Assembly (NCBI GenBank): GCA_029931535.1
Contig: JAQPZY010001579.1
Coordinates: 705,001 to 769,000 of the forward strand
DNA: 64,000 nt
From: Margaritifera margaritifera
Lineage: Eukaryota > Mollusca > Bivalvia > Unionida > Margaritiferidae
Reading direction: 5' to 3'
How positions within the stretch are numbered: position 1 is the stretch's first letter; every line of letters starts with the position of its first letter. A program made the translations under genes and the position numbers. Positions 9,621 through 21,857 of the stretch are shown here, piece after piece. A model generated the notes under the pieces. It saw nothing but the letters and a program-made list of their open reading frames with translations. It was not told the origin of the DNA and made no database searches.

Positions 9621-9785
9621 TACACTAGCCTACATGACCTATGTCATATTAGAATATGAGTAATAATAATGGAAATATACTGGCCTACCTGACATATGTC
9701 ACAAAAGACTAATTACGAAATGCCTATGAAAATAATGGCCTACCTGACACATGTCACAACTTATAAAAGATAAGTATGTATTTTC
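9621..9785. repeat. three 55-bp degenerate tandem units with palindromic cores
   Basis: Three units at exactly 55-bp spacing, each with a version of GCCTACMTGACMYATGTCA. The cores TGAC..ATGTCA sit at 9635-9646, 9690-9701 and 9745-9756. The middle core, TGACATATGTCA, is a perfect 12-bp palindrome. No coding sequence overlaps it. Confidence 0.7.
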
Positions 9786-10033
9786 AAATAACCATACAAC
9801 TTACAATCATAAACAAAAGTTAAGTATGTAAACATCATGCATGACAGCTAGGAAGGTATGAGTAGAAAAGATTCTTTCCAAGAGTCTTACCTAAAACCAC
9901 CTCAGACTTGTGCATTTGGCTAGTTGGTGAGGTAAGCTAAGTGAAATTCTGATTTCGTGCTATCAACAGAGCTAAAATCATTTTCCCACTTTCTTATTGA
10001 CGCAGGCCTTTCCCTATTTTCTATTAGTAATAG

Positions 10034-10810
10034 TTACATTTTTCCACAGCCTTTTTTGTGAGATAAAAGTAATTGCAAAGTACGTGAAATGTAGGATGCC
10101 TCATGGTATTCATTGATATTATGCAACTGACATGTTTTAGATATTTCTTTAATTGCTGAAATTAATCCCCTAAAGTCTATTAAGTTATTTTGTATATGAA
10201 AATTTTCTATAAAAACTTCAAATAAACAGAAAATTGTATTCTCGTCTAATAAATCATTAATGATAACTACACCATGATCATACAATGTACGTTTCCACCA
10301 GCTTGATTTATATAGTTGAAACACGGTGGTACTAAGGAAATCAACTGATTCTGTAATATAGTTAAAGTCCATTTTCAGAAGAAAAAAAACTAAGCTTTAA
10401 AAACATAATACCAAAAAGGATACAGTCTGTACAAGTTTTTTTCAATGCAATCAGTCGCAAAAATATTAAATGTATAGTAATCAGCCCGCTGAGCAATTAA
10501 CAAGTTTAAAAGTTTTGTGTATTTGATCTTAGAAGTCTTTTTATGCAGATGATTTTCAGAGCATCAACAAATGATTCTGTCTCTGTCATTCGGAGTCTCT
10601 CACAAATAAAGTCCTTAGTAAATATTTTCCTTTTGATTCTATCAATAGAACTATTCCAGATCAACTTGAAAAATAGAGAATTTAGCTCCTTCAAAATACG
10701 TTGTGCTGGGTTTGATAGAGATAGCAGCATACGGTTGACTTTAGATATTCACAGTGTTTTTAAAACAGTGATTTTAGCCCAAGTGGGTTTCGTTTCTGTT
10801 TGACCATTCC
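10034..10810 (-). pseudogene. L1/Tx1-like LINE C-terminal fragment
   Basis: Two open stretches on the minus strand (10730-10506 and 10372-10034) joined by decayed sequence. The upstream piece has SLSNPAQRILKELNSLFFK and IWNSSIDRIKRK, typical of the post-RT region of L1/Tx1-type ORF2. The downstream piece has SSWWKRTLYDHGVVIINDLL, matching the segment that follows it. In between, reading toward lower coordinates, FATDCIEKNLYRLYPFW can still be read. No RT palm remains, so this is a 5'-truncated, inactive remnant. The assignment rests on recalled family resemblance. Confidence 0.65.
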
Positions 10811-12460
10811 TTATATTTCTAATTTTATGGAAAACTTGACACACAAGAGTGTAAATTCTACTTGATCGCAGTTAAAATTCATGACGTTACAAACTCAAAG
10901 GTAACCCCCATTCATGATGACTATTCAAATCACTCTTGGTTTCTCAATGTTCATTTTCAGAACGGAACATTTAACAAAGTATGTGATCAAATTCTGAGTA
11001 GTTCTGAAGGAATTGTATGTGGCCTCAGGTATAAGAGACGTACTGTCCGCATAATGGGACAGCAGACGCTGGTAATATGTATACCTTTTACATCACAAAT
11101 TTTCCTTAGAAGATAAGCTAATATTTCGACACAAAGATTAAGGGAGAGAGGATTCCCATTGACGACATGCGCAACTTATATTAAACCAGGTTGAACTGTG
11201 ACTGTTTACAACAACACATGATTTTATATTCTTGTAGAAAACTGTAAACTATCTGACTAAAGGGTCACCAACATTTTTTTAAAAAAATAAACATTTTTAA
11301 AGAAATGGCCAAGCCAGGGAGTCAAAATATAGTAGTAATAATGGGTATCTGGTTCTTTAAAAATTGTTTAGTTTTGTCTCCTTTTGGGACACAAGTAAAA
11401 GAACCCTCTCTTTGAGTGGACGAGAGTTCTCCAGCTTTGTATGCGTAGTATAATTTTCTTCTTAAAAAAACAAAAACCGTTGATATATTTAAAGGAATTT
11501 ATACACTTCAACCGTTTAACCATATGAGCCGAGACTCTTGTTAATTGGCATGTTCTTAATGACATATAACGTTTCATAATAAGTATTCAGTCTCTCTGAT
11601 TTTGTTCATTATTACGTTTAGGAATATCTGAAAATGAAAGAATATCGTATAACTGTACAAAGTATCGTAATACTTTAGTACAATTCTGACATGTTTCATG
11701 AAAATAAGGGTCTAAAGAGAAAGAATCCAGCGAGAATCCTCCTCCTGTACTTACTTTTGTCGTTACCAGAAAAGGCTAGAGATTAATTAAAATGTGTCTA
11801 AGTCTGCAGAAACTTTAACGGGATTTGTTGCTTCACGTACATGCACATCAAAGTTAAGGTGAACATTATGTCATAGCAGAGAAACTATGACGGTTGACTC
11901 TGAGTTCCAGAAAGTTTCGCTTACACCCACTGATGCTGATTAGCACAAAAAAATCTATTTAACGTATTAAAATATTTGAAACTTTTAAGACATCGAGAAC
12001 ATATGATGATTTCTGTTGTTGAACTTTTAACTATTAAGTTAATGATCAAGGGGAACTTAAGTTATAAAACAAGTGATTTTCTTTCCCTAATACTTGCCGA
12101 TAAATTTCAATAATGCCTACAATTTCAGCACCTCGAAGATATGTACTATTTTGGGGTATCAAATACATTTTAAAAATAAGCGTGAAGTTACGTTTTTGAA
12201 CATCATAAGTTCATATTTTAATATTGCAGATAGTATTTTAAAATGTGTTCATAAATTTTCATAAATGTTTCAGAACCCATATTGACCTATGCAAGGTCGA
12301 CTAAAATAAATTAGGTGTAAACTATAGGGCGTGGTGTTACTTGAGAAGACATATTGACCAAGTATGGCGTTTAATGTGACGAACAATGTTCGGCTAAATT
12401 ACGTAATATTTTCTAATTATGCAAATATAAGGGCTAGGGATCTTTTAACTTTTTGTTACA
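10811..12460. other. no recognised gene
   Basis: AT-rich sequence with scattered short frames (for example 10862-11116 plus, 11577-11368 minus). None shows a domain, a composition shift or splice-site support. Confidence 0.4.
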
Positions 12461-12468
12461 TTGCTTCC

Positions 12469-12707
12469 GGCCCGCTGACAGAAATTCCAGGACCCTGGGC
12501 AGAGTAGTCATGGGCCCCAAAACCTAGTTTAATTTTTTTGTATATAACAAACTGTGTACAGTTTTGCATATAAAACGACTCTTGCAAGGAAAACATTTTA
12601 ATATTTACTGCAAAGAATAATTAATTTGTATAACTGAGTTGTCGGCGGACCCATAGAAATCGCCGGGCCCCTGAGCAATTGACCCCCAACTCCCTTTTCA
12701 GCGGGCC
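12469..12707. mobile_element. possible MITE with short inverted ends
   Basis: GGCCCGCTGA at 12469-12478 and its exact complement TCAGCGGGCC at 12698-12707 bound a 239-bp GC-punctuated segment. It contains further half-matching GGGCCCC motifs near each end. The layout resembles a small non-autonomous DNA transposon (hAT-like ends are possible). No target duplication is clear. Confidence 0.35.
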
Positions 12708-13599
12708 TGCAGAGCTTGTATTCAAATTTACCTTTATTCCACGCGTTGTCAAGTTTTAATCAAAATATGCAATTACTAGCTGCACCGAAATAAAGGTCTT
12801 ATTTAAAGCTGAATATGAACATAGTCTAGCATACTAGTAATCGGAACGAATTGCGACATTAAGCTTTTTATGACACAATAATTTATATAAATAGTAACGT
12901 CAGTAAAATCAACAATGAAACAGAATCTCTGTAGTAACCATTATATAATTACTGTATATAAGGACAATCTGCATATAAGAGCAAAGGTCCATAGGTCTCA
13001 AAACATGTATATAAAGACAACCTACTTATAAAGACCACTTCCAGATTGTCTTCCGAGTAGTCTTTGTTGACACGTTCGACAATACCTCGTTAACAGATCT
13101 AAATTTCGCTATCTATGTTCAATGATTAGATCTGTCTTCTTTTGAGGAAATCGATAAAATATGATTTACACACAAAATCTCGATTGCTTGGTCGACCTGA
13201 CATCACGTGATAGATTGGCCGTCAGCCAGTGAATTGAAGTTGACGAATGTATCACTGGAACGACCGAGATTAGATTCTGTAAATAGCTTGCGAGAGTCGT
13301 GTTCGCGTATAGCATCTGGCATCTTAGGCATCTCTTGTATAGTCCTGACTGCTGAGAACTGTGATTGCCTATTTCCAAGTGATTTAAGGCTTCGAATGTT
13401 TAGTTGTCCCCCGATAGTCAATGTGGCGTTGTAGGAAATATTTCACTTGAGTACGTTAATTGTGCATGTACAATGAATATTGCATATCAATCAAAAGAAG
13501 TAAAATAGATTGAATATTAATGGCATTTAATTCATATAAATAACTATTTAAAAAAATATTTAAATGAAAATCATTGAATACAAACTGAATATTTATTAC

Positions 13600-14480
13600 A
13601 TATGACTGATTTTCTTCTCTTCCTTTTTGAAGAGAGACGATGCTCGGTTTCTACTATCAAGGTCTATAAAGCACCCCTTCCCAACACACTCAAATTTTGA
13701 AAAGGCCAGGCCATCGGTTCGGATTCTTATATTGCCGACCTGATCAGGCATTTGGAGCTGCAGAGACCTCTGTCTCGCTCTCTAATGCCAAGATGTGTCT
13801 CGTGTGTCTTGTGGTTTTGAACTAAACCCCACTTTAAACCTTTGGGTGAAGCTTCTTTCGAGAACCTTAATCTCAATACTGTTTTCTTGTTCTCCTTAGC
13901 GTCTGCGAGACGAAGGAGTGAACTTTATATGACCTATCCATGGAACCAGGCTGTCTGCGATTCAATGGGAATTATGAGTCGGTTTCTCTCCTTTGTCAAC
14001 CATGTTTGTTTGTGTTTTCAGAACAAAAACCAACAGCTTTTGTCCGTAGTTCCACTCCCTATACAAATCCTTAGTCTCACTCCTATCTGTGCTGTTGATG
14101 ATTAAGATCGACTTTTGTGCCCAGTTAGGGCTTTACGTTTCTGTTTGGCAGCCTCTCAAGGGAGAAGAAAGGAAGAAAGAGTAGGAAGCGTCTTTTCCTT
14201 CCTGATATTTTGGCTTTCACCTATTTTGAGGCGGATTCTCACAATAATCAAGAGATCTTATCAGTCCCTTACAGAGAGGGTTTTTTTGATATATTTATAC
14301 GGATTTTGCAACCTTTGACATGCCACTAGTTAATGTATGATTTTCTTCATTTCACATCATACATTCTTTTATCAAGCTGACCACGTGTACGGAGTGTTTA
14401 ATTCCGATCGCGCAGGTTATGAGAACCATGCAATGCTCTTGCAGATCATTCGATTCATTTTTTTCAATATAAAATGGGTA
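13600..14480 (+). pseudogene. DIRS-type tyrosine recombinase fragment
   Basis: Decayed coding sequence read in more than one frame. Pieces in order: IADLIRHLELQRPLSRSL (about 13730-13785); FKPLGEASFENLNLNTVFLF and SLASARRRSELY (about 13837-13930), the helical core found around the first catalytic Arg of this recombinase family; and DRLLCPVRALRFCLAAS (about 14107-14155). The set RPxSRSL, PLxxAS, T.FL.ALASxxRxSEL and DRLLCPVRAL is characteristic of recombinases of DIRS retrotransposons, which integrate with a tyrosine recombinase instead of a DDE integrase. The C-terminal His-x-x-Arg and Tyr are not clearly readable. No RT was found next to it. Confidence 0.7.
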
Positions 14481-14565
14481 AAAAGTAAAAGTTGGTCACA
14501 CAAAAATCGGAAAGAAAGTCGCGGTTTTACAATAAATCAGTTAGACAATATTATCTCTTGTAACA

Positions 14566-14645
14566 CCAGTGATATCGTACGGTGGGGGACTCATCGATTT
14601 ATTTACCAATACTTTTTTTGAAGCCCCACTCTACGATATCACAGG
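14566..14645. repeat. inverted repeat / hairpin downstream of the DIRS remnant
   Basis: ACCaGTGATATCGTAcgGTGGGG near 14566-14588 is mirrored by CCCCACtcTACGATATCACaGGT near 14623-14645, with 3 mismatches and a roughly 34-base loop. It could be a terminal inverted repeat of a DIRS or other element, or a stand-alone hairpin. Confidence 0.6.
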
Positions 14646-15042
14646 TATCCCACCCGTACATAATCCTTAAACCCACCCTTCAATTGACATTCACACTTCT
14701 AAGTGCAAAATATATGTTACTGTTAAGGTGGCCGCAGATGTTGTAGTCTGTGCATTTTGTTCCCGTTCTGTATGATATGGATCTTTCGTCATAGCGGTTG
14801 ATATAGTGATTGATAAAAGGACGGATACTACAGAAGTGCGGATTCTTTTATATAATCGAAATTACATTGCTAAACTTACCATTTCTTTAGAATTTCTGCA
14901 TTTAGTGCCCATTTTGCTTTCAATATTTCTCTTATAATAGTAAATTTTGCAAGCTGATTTTTTTTAATTTTACTTTTTTTCTATTTCTACCGATTCTTTA
15001 TTGATTTTATCTGAGATTAACATACATGTGTTAAATATTGCC

Positions 15043-15094
15043 CCTGATCTTATCTAAATGCGGACTTCCCTGATCTTATCTAGATGCGGACTTT
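15043..15094. repeat. 26-bp tandem duplication
   Basis: CCTGATCTTATCTAAATGCG and its continuation recur at 15069 with one substitution in the core. Confidence 0.8.
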
Positions 15095-15383
15095 TTTTTG
15101 TAACTGCGGACTGAAAAGAAAGAAGATTTGTTGCCTCGTTTATGGTATCGGCCTGTTTGATTATCAATTTCCACATATTCATGAGAGAAAGAGAGCGAGA
15201 GTTAACCGCGGGTGTTACTGCATCAGTTTGATATAAGCACTTTAAAGAGACTAAATTATGATAAACTTTTGAGAAAATTACCCACATGAGGACAGAATCC
15301 TGGTTGTCGAATAGTATATCTCGACATAAACAATATTCTAGTTCCATAACAACATATAATATTATATATTGGACTGAGCTGTC

Positions 15384-16416
15384 TTCTAAAGAAAGATGGC
15401 AAAGATTTCAGATTGTAAAATCTATTAAAATGTTTTGTATTTATATAGCCGTCTAATGTAAATTTATGAGCTCAATTTCACAGTTAACGATTTTCTGTAA
15501 TGCATTTTCTTCATTGATTCTATCTCGGTTGAAAAATTATCTAACTGTTATTAGTGTGTATTTCCACCCCAATACCTGTTTTAATTTCACAAGTTATTTG
15601 CTTTGATTATTAAATCTTGTTATATGTGCATAAATAGTAGAGTATTATATACCGTATGCCTACGTGATCAAACACCCATAAGAATAGGAACAATACCAGT
15701 ATATTAAGAAATGCGATTCTCCGAGTCACATGTAATATGAAAATATTTATATTTACACCCGTCGCAAATTAATCATACTGAAGGCAAACATAGGTGTCTA
15801 CACGAAAGAGAGAGAGAGAGGTACCATAACGTAGGGCTTGGGTTATGAGTAATAATCCAGGTGGGCGGCAAATTATAACTCTCTAACATTTTTCAAATCG
15901 ATAATGAGTTTTCTACTAAATAAAGATAATAAAGATTTCATATTGTGAAAGTGATTAACATTCATGTAATTAATAACCCTGTTATGCATATGTATAGCTC
16001 AATTTGACAGTCAACGATTTTCTTCATTGTATTTTCTTCTTTGGTTCTATCCTGGTTGAAGAATTATTTAACAAAGTTATTAGTGTGTATTTCTTTGCGT
16101 CGAATGTAAGTCTTGTTATACGTGCATAAAGTGTAAAGTATTATATATTCCGTATGCCTACGTGAGCAAACACTCATAAGAATTGGAAAATACCAGAATA
16201 TTTAGAAAGGTGGTTCTCAGAGTCACCTGTAATATTAAAATCTTCATATTTACACCGTCTCAAATTAATCATACTAAACGTAAACATCATACGTGTGTGC
16301 ATGAGAGAGAGAAACAGAGAGAGAGCATAACGTGATGCTTGGGTTCGTCGCTATATTCACGGTGGACGACAAATTATAACCTTCTAACATGTTTCATATA
16401 GATAATGAAGATTTTC
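15384..16416. repeat. diverged tandem duplication, about 530-bp period
   Basis: Unit 1 (15384-15910) and unit 2 (15911-16416) align throughout. Anchors are AAAGATTTCA at 15401 and 15931, the shared string CGTATGCCTACGTGA, the CAAATTAATCATACT block, a GA-rich run, and the closing ACAAATTATAAC/CTAACAT block. Divergence is roughly 20-25% by eye, so the duplication is old. No open frame spans either unit. Confidence 0.85.
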
Positions 16417-18149
16417 TACGTTTCTTCACCTCATATTACCACGTTTTCTCCGGTTGTATCCAGGGATACATCCACTCTGTTTGGTATGGAATTTGTAACT
16501 GACAGCAATTATTCATCTGTAACTAAACCTTTTTCAAAAGGAATCATGAACAAGTCTGCATTTGGATTCACTCATCAAAGTTTCTAGTGTAACTTTACTG
16601 TCAAGTTGGCACCAGAGACAGATGAAATGAAGGTGATACAAACTGGGATAGAAGGAGGGAAGTTGATCAAGGGTTTAAAAATACTTGACGTATGCATGAT
16701 CTCTCTACAATATCAGAAGTAAGAAAATATATTATCAAGTTTTTGTGATTCTGCGTGATAATGTTGGAAAATAAAGCATGATGGATGGACGCAATGGCAA
16801 AACGGAGGGCAGGTGGGTGGAGGAACGGAGGTTTGCAAGTTCCCTTGTAGTCTCCCCAGGAAATAATCAATAATCATGATAAACAACATAATAATTATTC
16901 CTTACTTAGAGAAAATAATTCTTTTGAAAGAAAGTATCCGTATCTAAGAAAAATTGCATATTTTCTCAAAATCTTACCATGGTTGTTTTGCGACTGAGCA
17001 AGCGTGTTTTCTTGTCTATATAAGGGTACTGCATGTACATGGAGAGTAAATGTATAAGTGCTAATGGCTACAGTATAAGTCTTACGAATTACGCTCAGAG
17101 TTTTGTTGGGGTTTTTTAGGGGGAGGTAAATACAAATCTGATATCCCTATTGGGCTTAAAATTATGGAAACCTTATCAGTTTGGTTCATGGATTAGTTGT
17201 TGCAGGTCAATCTAAGTCGTATTAGTCTTAAAATGGTCTTGAACTTCGACCGACTGAGTCAAAACGAAACAAAAGCTATGCATTTCGAACCAACATGGCG
17301 GTCAGAATTTTGCTAGCCAAGGATCATCGATCCAATTCGTTCCACATTGACCCTTAGCACACGTAGCTAGCCAAACCATTGTTTTAAACAATTGCTCTCG
17401 TGCGATTGAAATGTTACTGCCTATAGCAAGCAAAATTAATTGACTAATCAGAGAGCTTCTTACTTGACCTGTTAGGTTTCCAATATGTTGACTTCCATGA
17501 TGTCCACATACCTTGATTTGAAAGAAAAACGTATATGAAAAGTTTAAATTGGTGAAATTTACACGAGACATGTGTCGTTGTCTACTGCGGCTGCTATGAT
17601 TATTGCCAACTATCTCAGGGTGACGATTACATGTGAAACTTTAGAAACCCAGGTAAATCTAAACTTTTCCCAAAACCTCAAAACATTATTTATTCATTAC
17701 TAAATACTTACAAAATAGTATTCTTTCCTAGAGTTGTTCTCATATCAAAGAACTTTAGAAATAATTTGGTGTTTCTCAGTTTACTATAAAAAATAAAAGG
17801 AATTAAAACCCTCACACGACCGCCCCGGTACTAAGACTACCCCCACTATAACGATCGGAAATCTAAAAAACCGATTTTTTTTCTTCTTTATTCCATTGTT
17901 GTACAACCCCGAATTAAGACCAATCCGCTATTCTTGTATTACGACTAGAGATTCTCACATTCCCTATCAGTATAGATAGAGCTTTTTAAGACGGAACGCC
18001 AATGCAGAAAATCATTCTCCTATCTCACACGTGACCTTTATCCTGACTCGGGGACACTTTGGACTTTCTACTGCGAGCATAGCGCACACATGTAGCAAGT
18101 CTTTACTTCTTTCTTACTTGATTCCCAAAAATGTCATGTTATATTTCTG
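16417..18149. other. no recognised gene
   Basis: Mixed-composition sequence. The open frames at 16405-16587 (plus) and 17571-17302 (minus) have no recognisable domain. A host exon cannot be excluded for the minus-strand frame but has no support beyond its openness. Confidence 0.35.
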
Positions 18150-18564
18150 CTGTATAGTTCATTATGATTATTTTGTTAATTGCAGCAGCTTGTGCAAGCT
18201 GAGTTGTAGATTTTAGGTCGTTTTTCATTGATACAGTTTGTTTCTGAGCTGCCTTTAGCTTTGCGTTTAGCTCGTCTTTTTCCATCTGGAGACTATAACA
18301 TCCTCTTCCTTGCTATGTCGAGCATTTTTCTGAAACAAGCGCTTGAATCTGCTGTTTCATTTCTGCCACTAATTGTGTCACAGCCCTTTGGATCATGCAT
18401 GTGACAATATTTTCCAGATCATCTGCCTGTACTATGGCAATGCGTGTTGATTTAATTTCATTTAACTGCTCCTGTATCACTTCATGATCAGCTTGGTCTG
18501 CAACTGACCGAGTTTTCCCTTTGTTATTACCTCTGGGCATTATTGAACAGTGTATATCGGTCAA
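18150..18564 (-). pseudogene. L1-like LINE ORF1 N-terminal fragment
   Basis: The open frame runs on the minus strand from 18564, with an internal ATG giving MPRGNNKGKTRSVADQADHE, to a TAG just after 18313. The same frame then continues to about 18150 (MEKDELNAKLKAAQKQT, then KSTTQLAQAAAINK). Residues from about 25 onward are a predicted coiled coil rich in Gln, Glu, Lys and Ala. A basic N-terminus followed by a long coiled coil matches ORF1 proteins of L1/Tx1-type LINEs, which are RNA-binding trimers. The in-frame stop and the loss of the RNA-binding domain mark it as a remnant. It could belong to the same LINE family as 10034-10810. Confidence 0.45.
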
Positions 18565-19351
18565 AGAATGTAAACAAGTTTGTTCAGAATCTAGGATGTT
18601 AGTAGCCTAGATTACGGACCAGGTATGAATAGTGCATGCACCCATAAAAGGGAGATCTGCATTCACATGAGAGTCTAGTAACAAAAGCTTCTTGTTCATA
18701 TAAAAAAAAATCTGTCACAATCCACAAGGTATCACTTCAGAAACTTATTGTACAGTTTCATATGTTACAAATATTACCAATACCTGTTGGTAACTCTTTT
18801 GTATCACATTATACATAATGATTCCTCTATTTGTGTGCGAGCAATGTCAATGTCTTGCTAGCCTTCTCGCCATAACAGAAGTCTAGATGGCTGACAATTT
18901 GTTTGTCTGAACAATGGCCTAACTTGCGACAAGTTTGTGCGCGGAATCGTTAGTCCGGGATGCTACAAACCAAATCACACTTGATAATATGTTGATGATC
19001 AAGGGGCCGCCATTACAGCCTGCTCAGCAGACCTATGCTAATAAAAAGGAAGGTCAAGTGCCATCTCGTAACCCAACATGGAATCACGCGGGATCTTCTT
19101 GATCATGACATAACTCTGGGTTTATTTCAGCGCAGAGTATAACGGGCAATTCGATCAGTGCATTTTACTTTTCGACTGGATGGCAAGTTCAAATGTTGCA
19201 GCTAAATATGATGTTCCAGCAACAGTTAATAGCTACGTAAGAAATAATCTATGCTGACCATCAGGTCAACATTCGCACTCACCGTAGCAAGCAGTCATTT
19301 GATGGCATATCAGACATTTTAAAGTAAATAACATGGACTCGCAACTACAAG

Positions 19352-19579
19352 GTGATGAACCCCGCGAAGTCAAAACTTACTCGTCGTAACAAGCAACCAT
19401 ATAACGGTATGTCAGACATTTCATCCAATAAGGACGAGGATGACGCCGATATCGCGACGTCCAATGACGTAGTTGGTGATGACAGCGATTCTGGAGAATG
19501 TTTCCAAAATTATTTAGCTGCCCTTCAAAGACAAATGAATGAATGTGATGATACACATGATGATGACGCCAATCAATAA
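19352..19579 (+). CDS. small acidic open frame, function unknown
   Basis: 75 codons beginning MMNPAKSKLTRRNKQPYNG. The N-terminus is basic; the rest is strongly acidic with Asp-rich runs near residues 28-50 and 65-73. No signal peptide, membrane segment or known domain is visible. About 90 bases upstream a similar string (GCAAGCAGTCATTTGATGGC and following bases) resembles part of this frame, suggesting a small duplication. It may be an exon or a transposon leftover. Confidence 0.2.
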   Translation: MMNPAKSKLTRRNKQPYNGMSDISSNKDEDDADIATSNDVVGDDSDSGECFQNYLAALQRQMNECDDTHDDDANQ

Positions 19580-19916
19580 GATAACAATGAGGATATCCTA
19601 GATTCGATGGTCAATATTTCGAAAATGAGGAAAAGTGGGCGACGATTCATCTCCTTAAGAAAGAACTGTCTGCAAATTTCTTGCATCCTGGGAACTGTGA
19701 AAATATGACAGTGTTATGTTGAATCCAGAAGTGTGAGACAAATTAATGAAATAGACAAGAACTTCTGACCTTGAGCTACAACACATTCAAAGCCTTATAA
19801 TCAACGGCTTCGTCTTCCCCTTTTGCAAGCTATCGACAAACTGTTATTACAAAGTCTGCCACTCATGTAAAACAGAAATGTTTCACTCTGACAGCAGAGG
19901 CTTTTCAAGTGTTGTT

Positions 19917-20050
19917 CTTGTTGTTTCTTTCTTGTTTTCGTTTTTTGTTTGTTTTGTTTAGTTTTGACTTTTTTTGCTGTTTTGTTTTGTTTTTTGTGCT
20001 GTTTTGTATTGCTTCAGTTTTGTTTTGTTTGTTTGTTTGTTTGTTTTTTT
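19917..20050. repeat. T/G-rich low-complexity tract
   Basis: Runs of TTTTG and TTTG repeats. Non-coding. Confidence 0.8.
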
Positions 20051-21517
20051 AAATCTCATTAGATATGATACTTTGTATGGTGTCAGAGATGTAGTGATCG
20101 GTCATGTACATCCATCTGCCTGTCTGTGCGTCCATTAGTCTGTTCTTCTTGTAACCTGAACTCTGTCGACATCGATAGAGAAAATTATTGTTCATATTTA
20201 TAATGATGTTTGACGATTATGCGCAGATGACAACGAAAGGATACATCACAGAGGGGAGAGGCAGAGTGTAGAAGTCAAACTTAATTGCGGATATTTTCGA
20301 TTGCTTTTATTTCTCGTTCATTTAGTTATTTACTGACTTGTTGATTTATTTTTGTACTTGACTGACTGACTGAGTTACTTGTTTACTTACCTACTTAAAG
20401 ACAAAAAACTCTAATTTTCATTAATGTATTGAATGATTATAGTAAGTGAACGAAAATATATACCAAAATTTTACTCAGATCTAAATTTCCTTTTCAAAGA
20501 TATGGCCGACAAATTTCAAACATTTGCGTCTATTGGTTGGACTGCGAAAATCGCTATGAATGAAACTGTTGTGACGCCATTAAGTCAAATCTGGTCTGTC
20601 ACCGATATATTGGCTTACCGATTCGCTGTTTGCAAAACGTTTGTTTTGGAATCGTTGAAAACAAACATCACACTGAACAACGATGTTAAACTGCATAGTA
20701 AATAATAGAGATGAATTCAGATGATGGAGGCAAAACGAAGAAACAATTTATAAGAATTTGTGTAACCTACTCCGAGAACCTACTGCTTTTCACAAAGGCA
20801 AGATAACTGTTACTGTTTCGTAACGTAACTCTGAATTTTATCTAAATACTCCGGGACACTGCTAAGACGTCTTGTATTGATATTAACTCAAAATTTATCC
20901 AAATTGTCTAAATACTTACTAAAATCTACCAACACTTCGAGTCACTTTCAAGCGCTTTGACCAAAAACTTTGTTCACCATTTGTGTTAAATAATGTTAAG
21001 TGTGTTGGTGACTTTGGTTATTATAAAAAGATTCATCTTTAGATCTCAACTGAACTAAGGTCCCAAAAACATCTGAGTGGTGATTTAAGCCTAATCGTAT
21101 TTCGTGTCACAAGAGGCAAAACACACTCAGGCTGGCAACTTGTCTCATAACCGGAATGGACTAAGCAACGTCACATACGGACTATTACTACTTACACAGG
21201 TGAAGAGCTTACAAATATGGTCACATCCTATGGATCCGGAAAATCGTCGATTACGGAAAAGAAGTGAGAAACTATCCCTTATAAGAGTGCTAAAAAGCAA
21301 AACACTGGTAAATATTTAATTTTTTCTATACATTTTACATTTAATACAAAAAGCAGATATTACAGGGGTGGTTTCCACCTCCTGCACTTGGGGGAAAATA
21401 ACAATAACTATTTTTGTACAAATCACATGATTATTGACAGCATTACAAGTTTCCTCTACTAAGTAAGGGAAAAAGTTGTGATTATTTTTGTCTCAAAATT
21501 ATATGTAATGCGAGGAT
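20051..21517. other. no recognised gene
   Basis: The plus-strand frame 20433-20705 (90 codons) and others are unsupported. Nothing identifiable was found. Confidence 0.35.
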
Positions 21518-21518
21518 T

Positions 21519-21584
<66 letters not shown>
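21518..21584. repeat. (AT)n microsatellite
   Basis: Near-pure AT dinucleotide array immediately upstream of the tRNA-like SINE. Confidence 0.95.
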
Positions 21585-21587
<3 letters not shown>

Positions 21588-21620
21588 AGCCTTTTTCGAC
21601 ATTGTTTCATCCTTACTGGG

Positions 21621-21857
21621 GGATGAGCGCATGACCGAGTGGGTTAGAGTGCTGGTGCGTGGAAACTAGACGTTACCGCATCGCGTATTCGATTCCTGCT
21701 TGAAACGAATTGTAATTCTCTTTATCTGTCTGATTGTATCGCTGTCATTCTGTATCTACGTTTATTTAATAGATATAAAGAAATATTTTGCGAGTCAGGT
21801 GGAAATATTGTATTGTCACGAGTTGCGAATGTTTCCAGTTCACGAATAAAATATTTC
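21621..21857 (+). mobile_element. tRNA-derived SINE candidate
   Basis: A tRNA-like head with box A (TGACCGAGTGGGTTAGAG, about 21632-21649) and box B (GTATTCGATTCC, about 21685-21696). The spacing and long variable region fit a Ser/Leu-type tRNA. Stems are poorly paired and a non-tRNA body follows, so it is not a functional tRNA gene. The body ends with GAAATATTTT (21780-21789) and its complement AAAATATTTC (21848-21857), a possible 3' stem-loop. Pol III promoter function would come from boxes A and B. Confidence 0.55.

Noticed and set aside
13166..13434. Overlapping frames on both strands in a GC-richer patch, possible host exon
   Set aside because: Three mutually exclusive frames are open, no domain is recognised and no convincing splice pair was found.
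17302..17571. 89-codon minus-strand frame with a CGHHG motif
   Set aside because: No recognisable family and no splice-site support; openness alone is not enough.
21621..21700. Functional tRNA-Ser/Leu gene
   Set aside because: Boxes A and B are present but the acceptor and T stems do not pair well and SINE-like sequence continues downstream.
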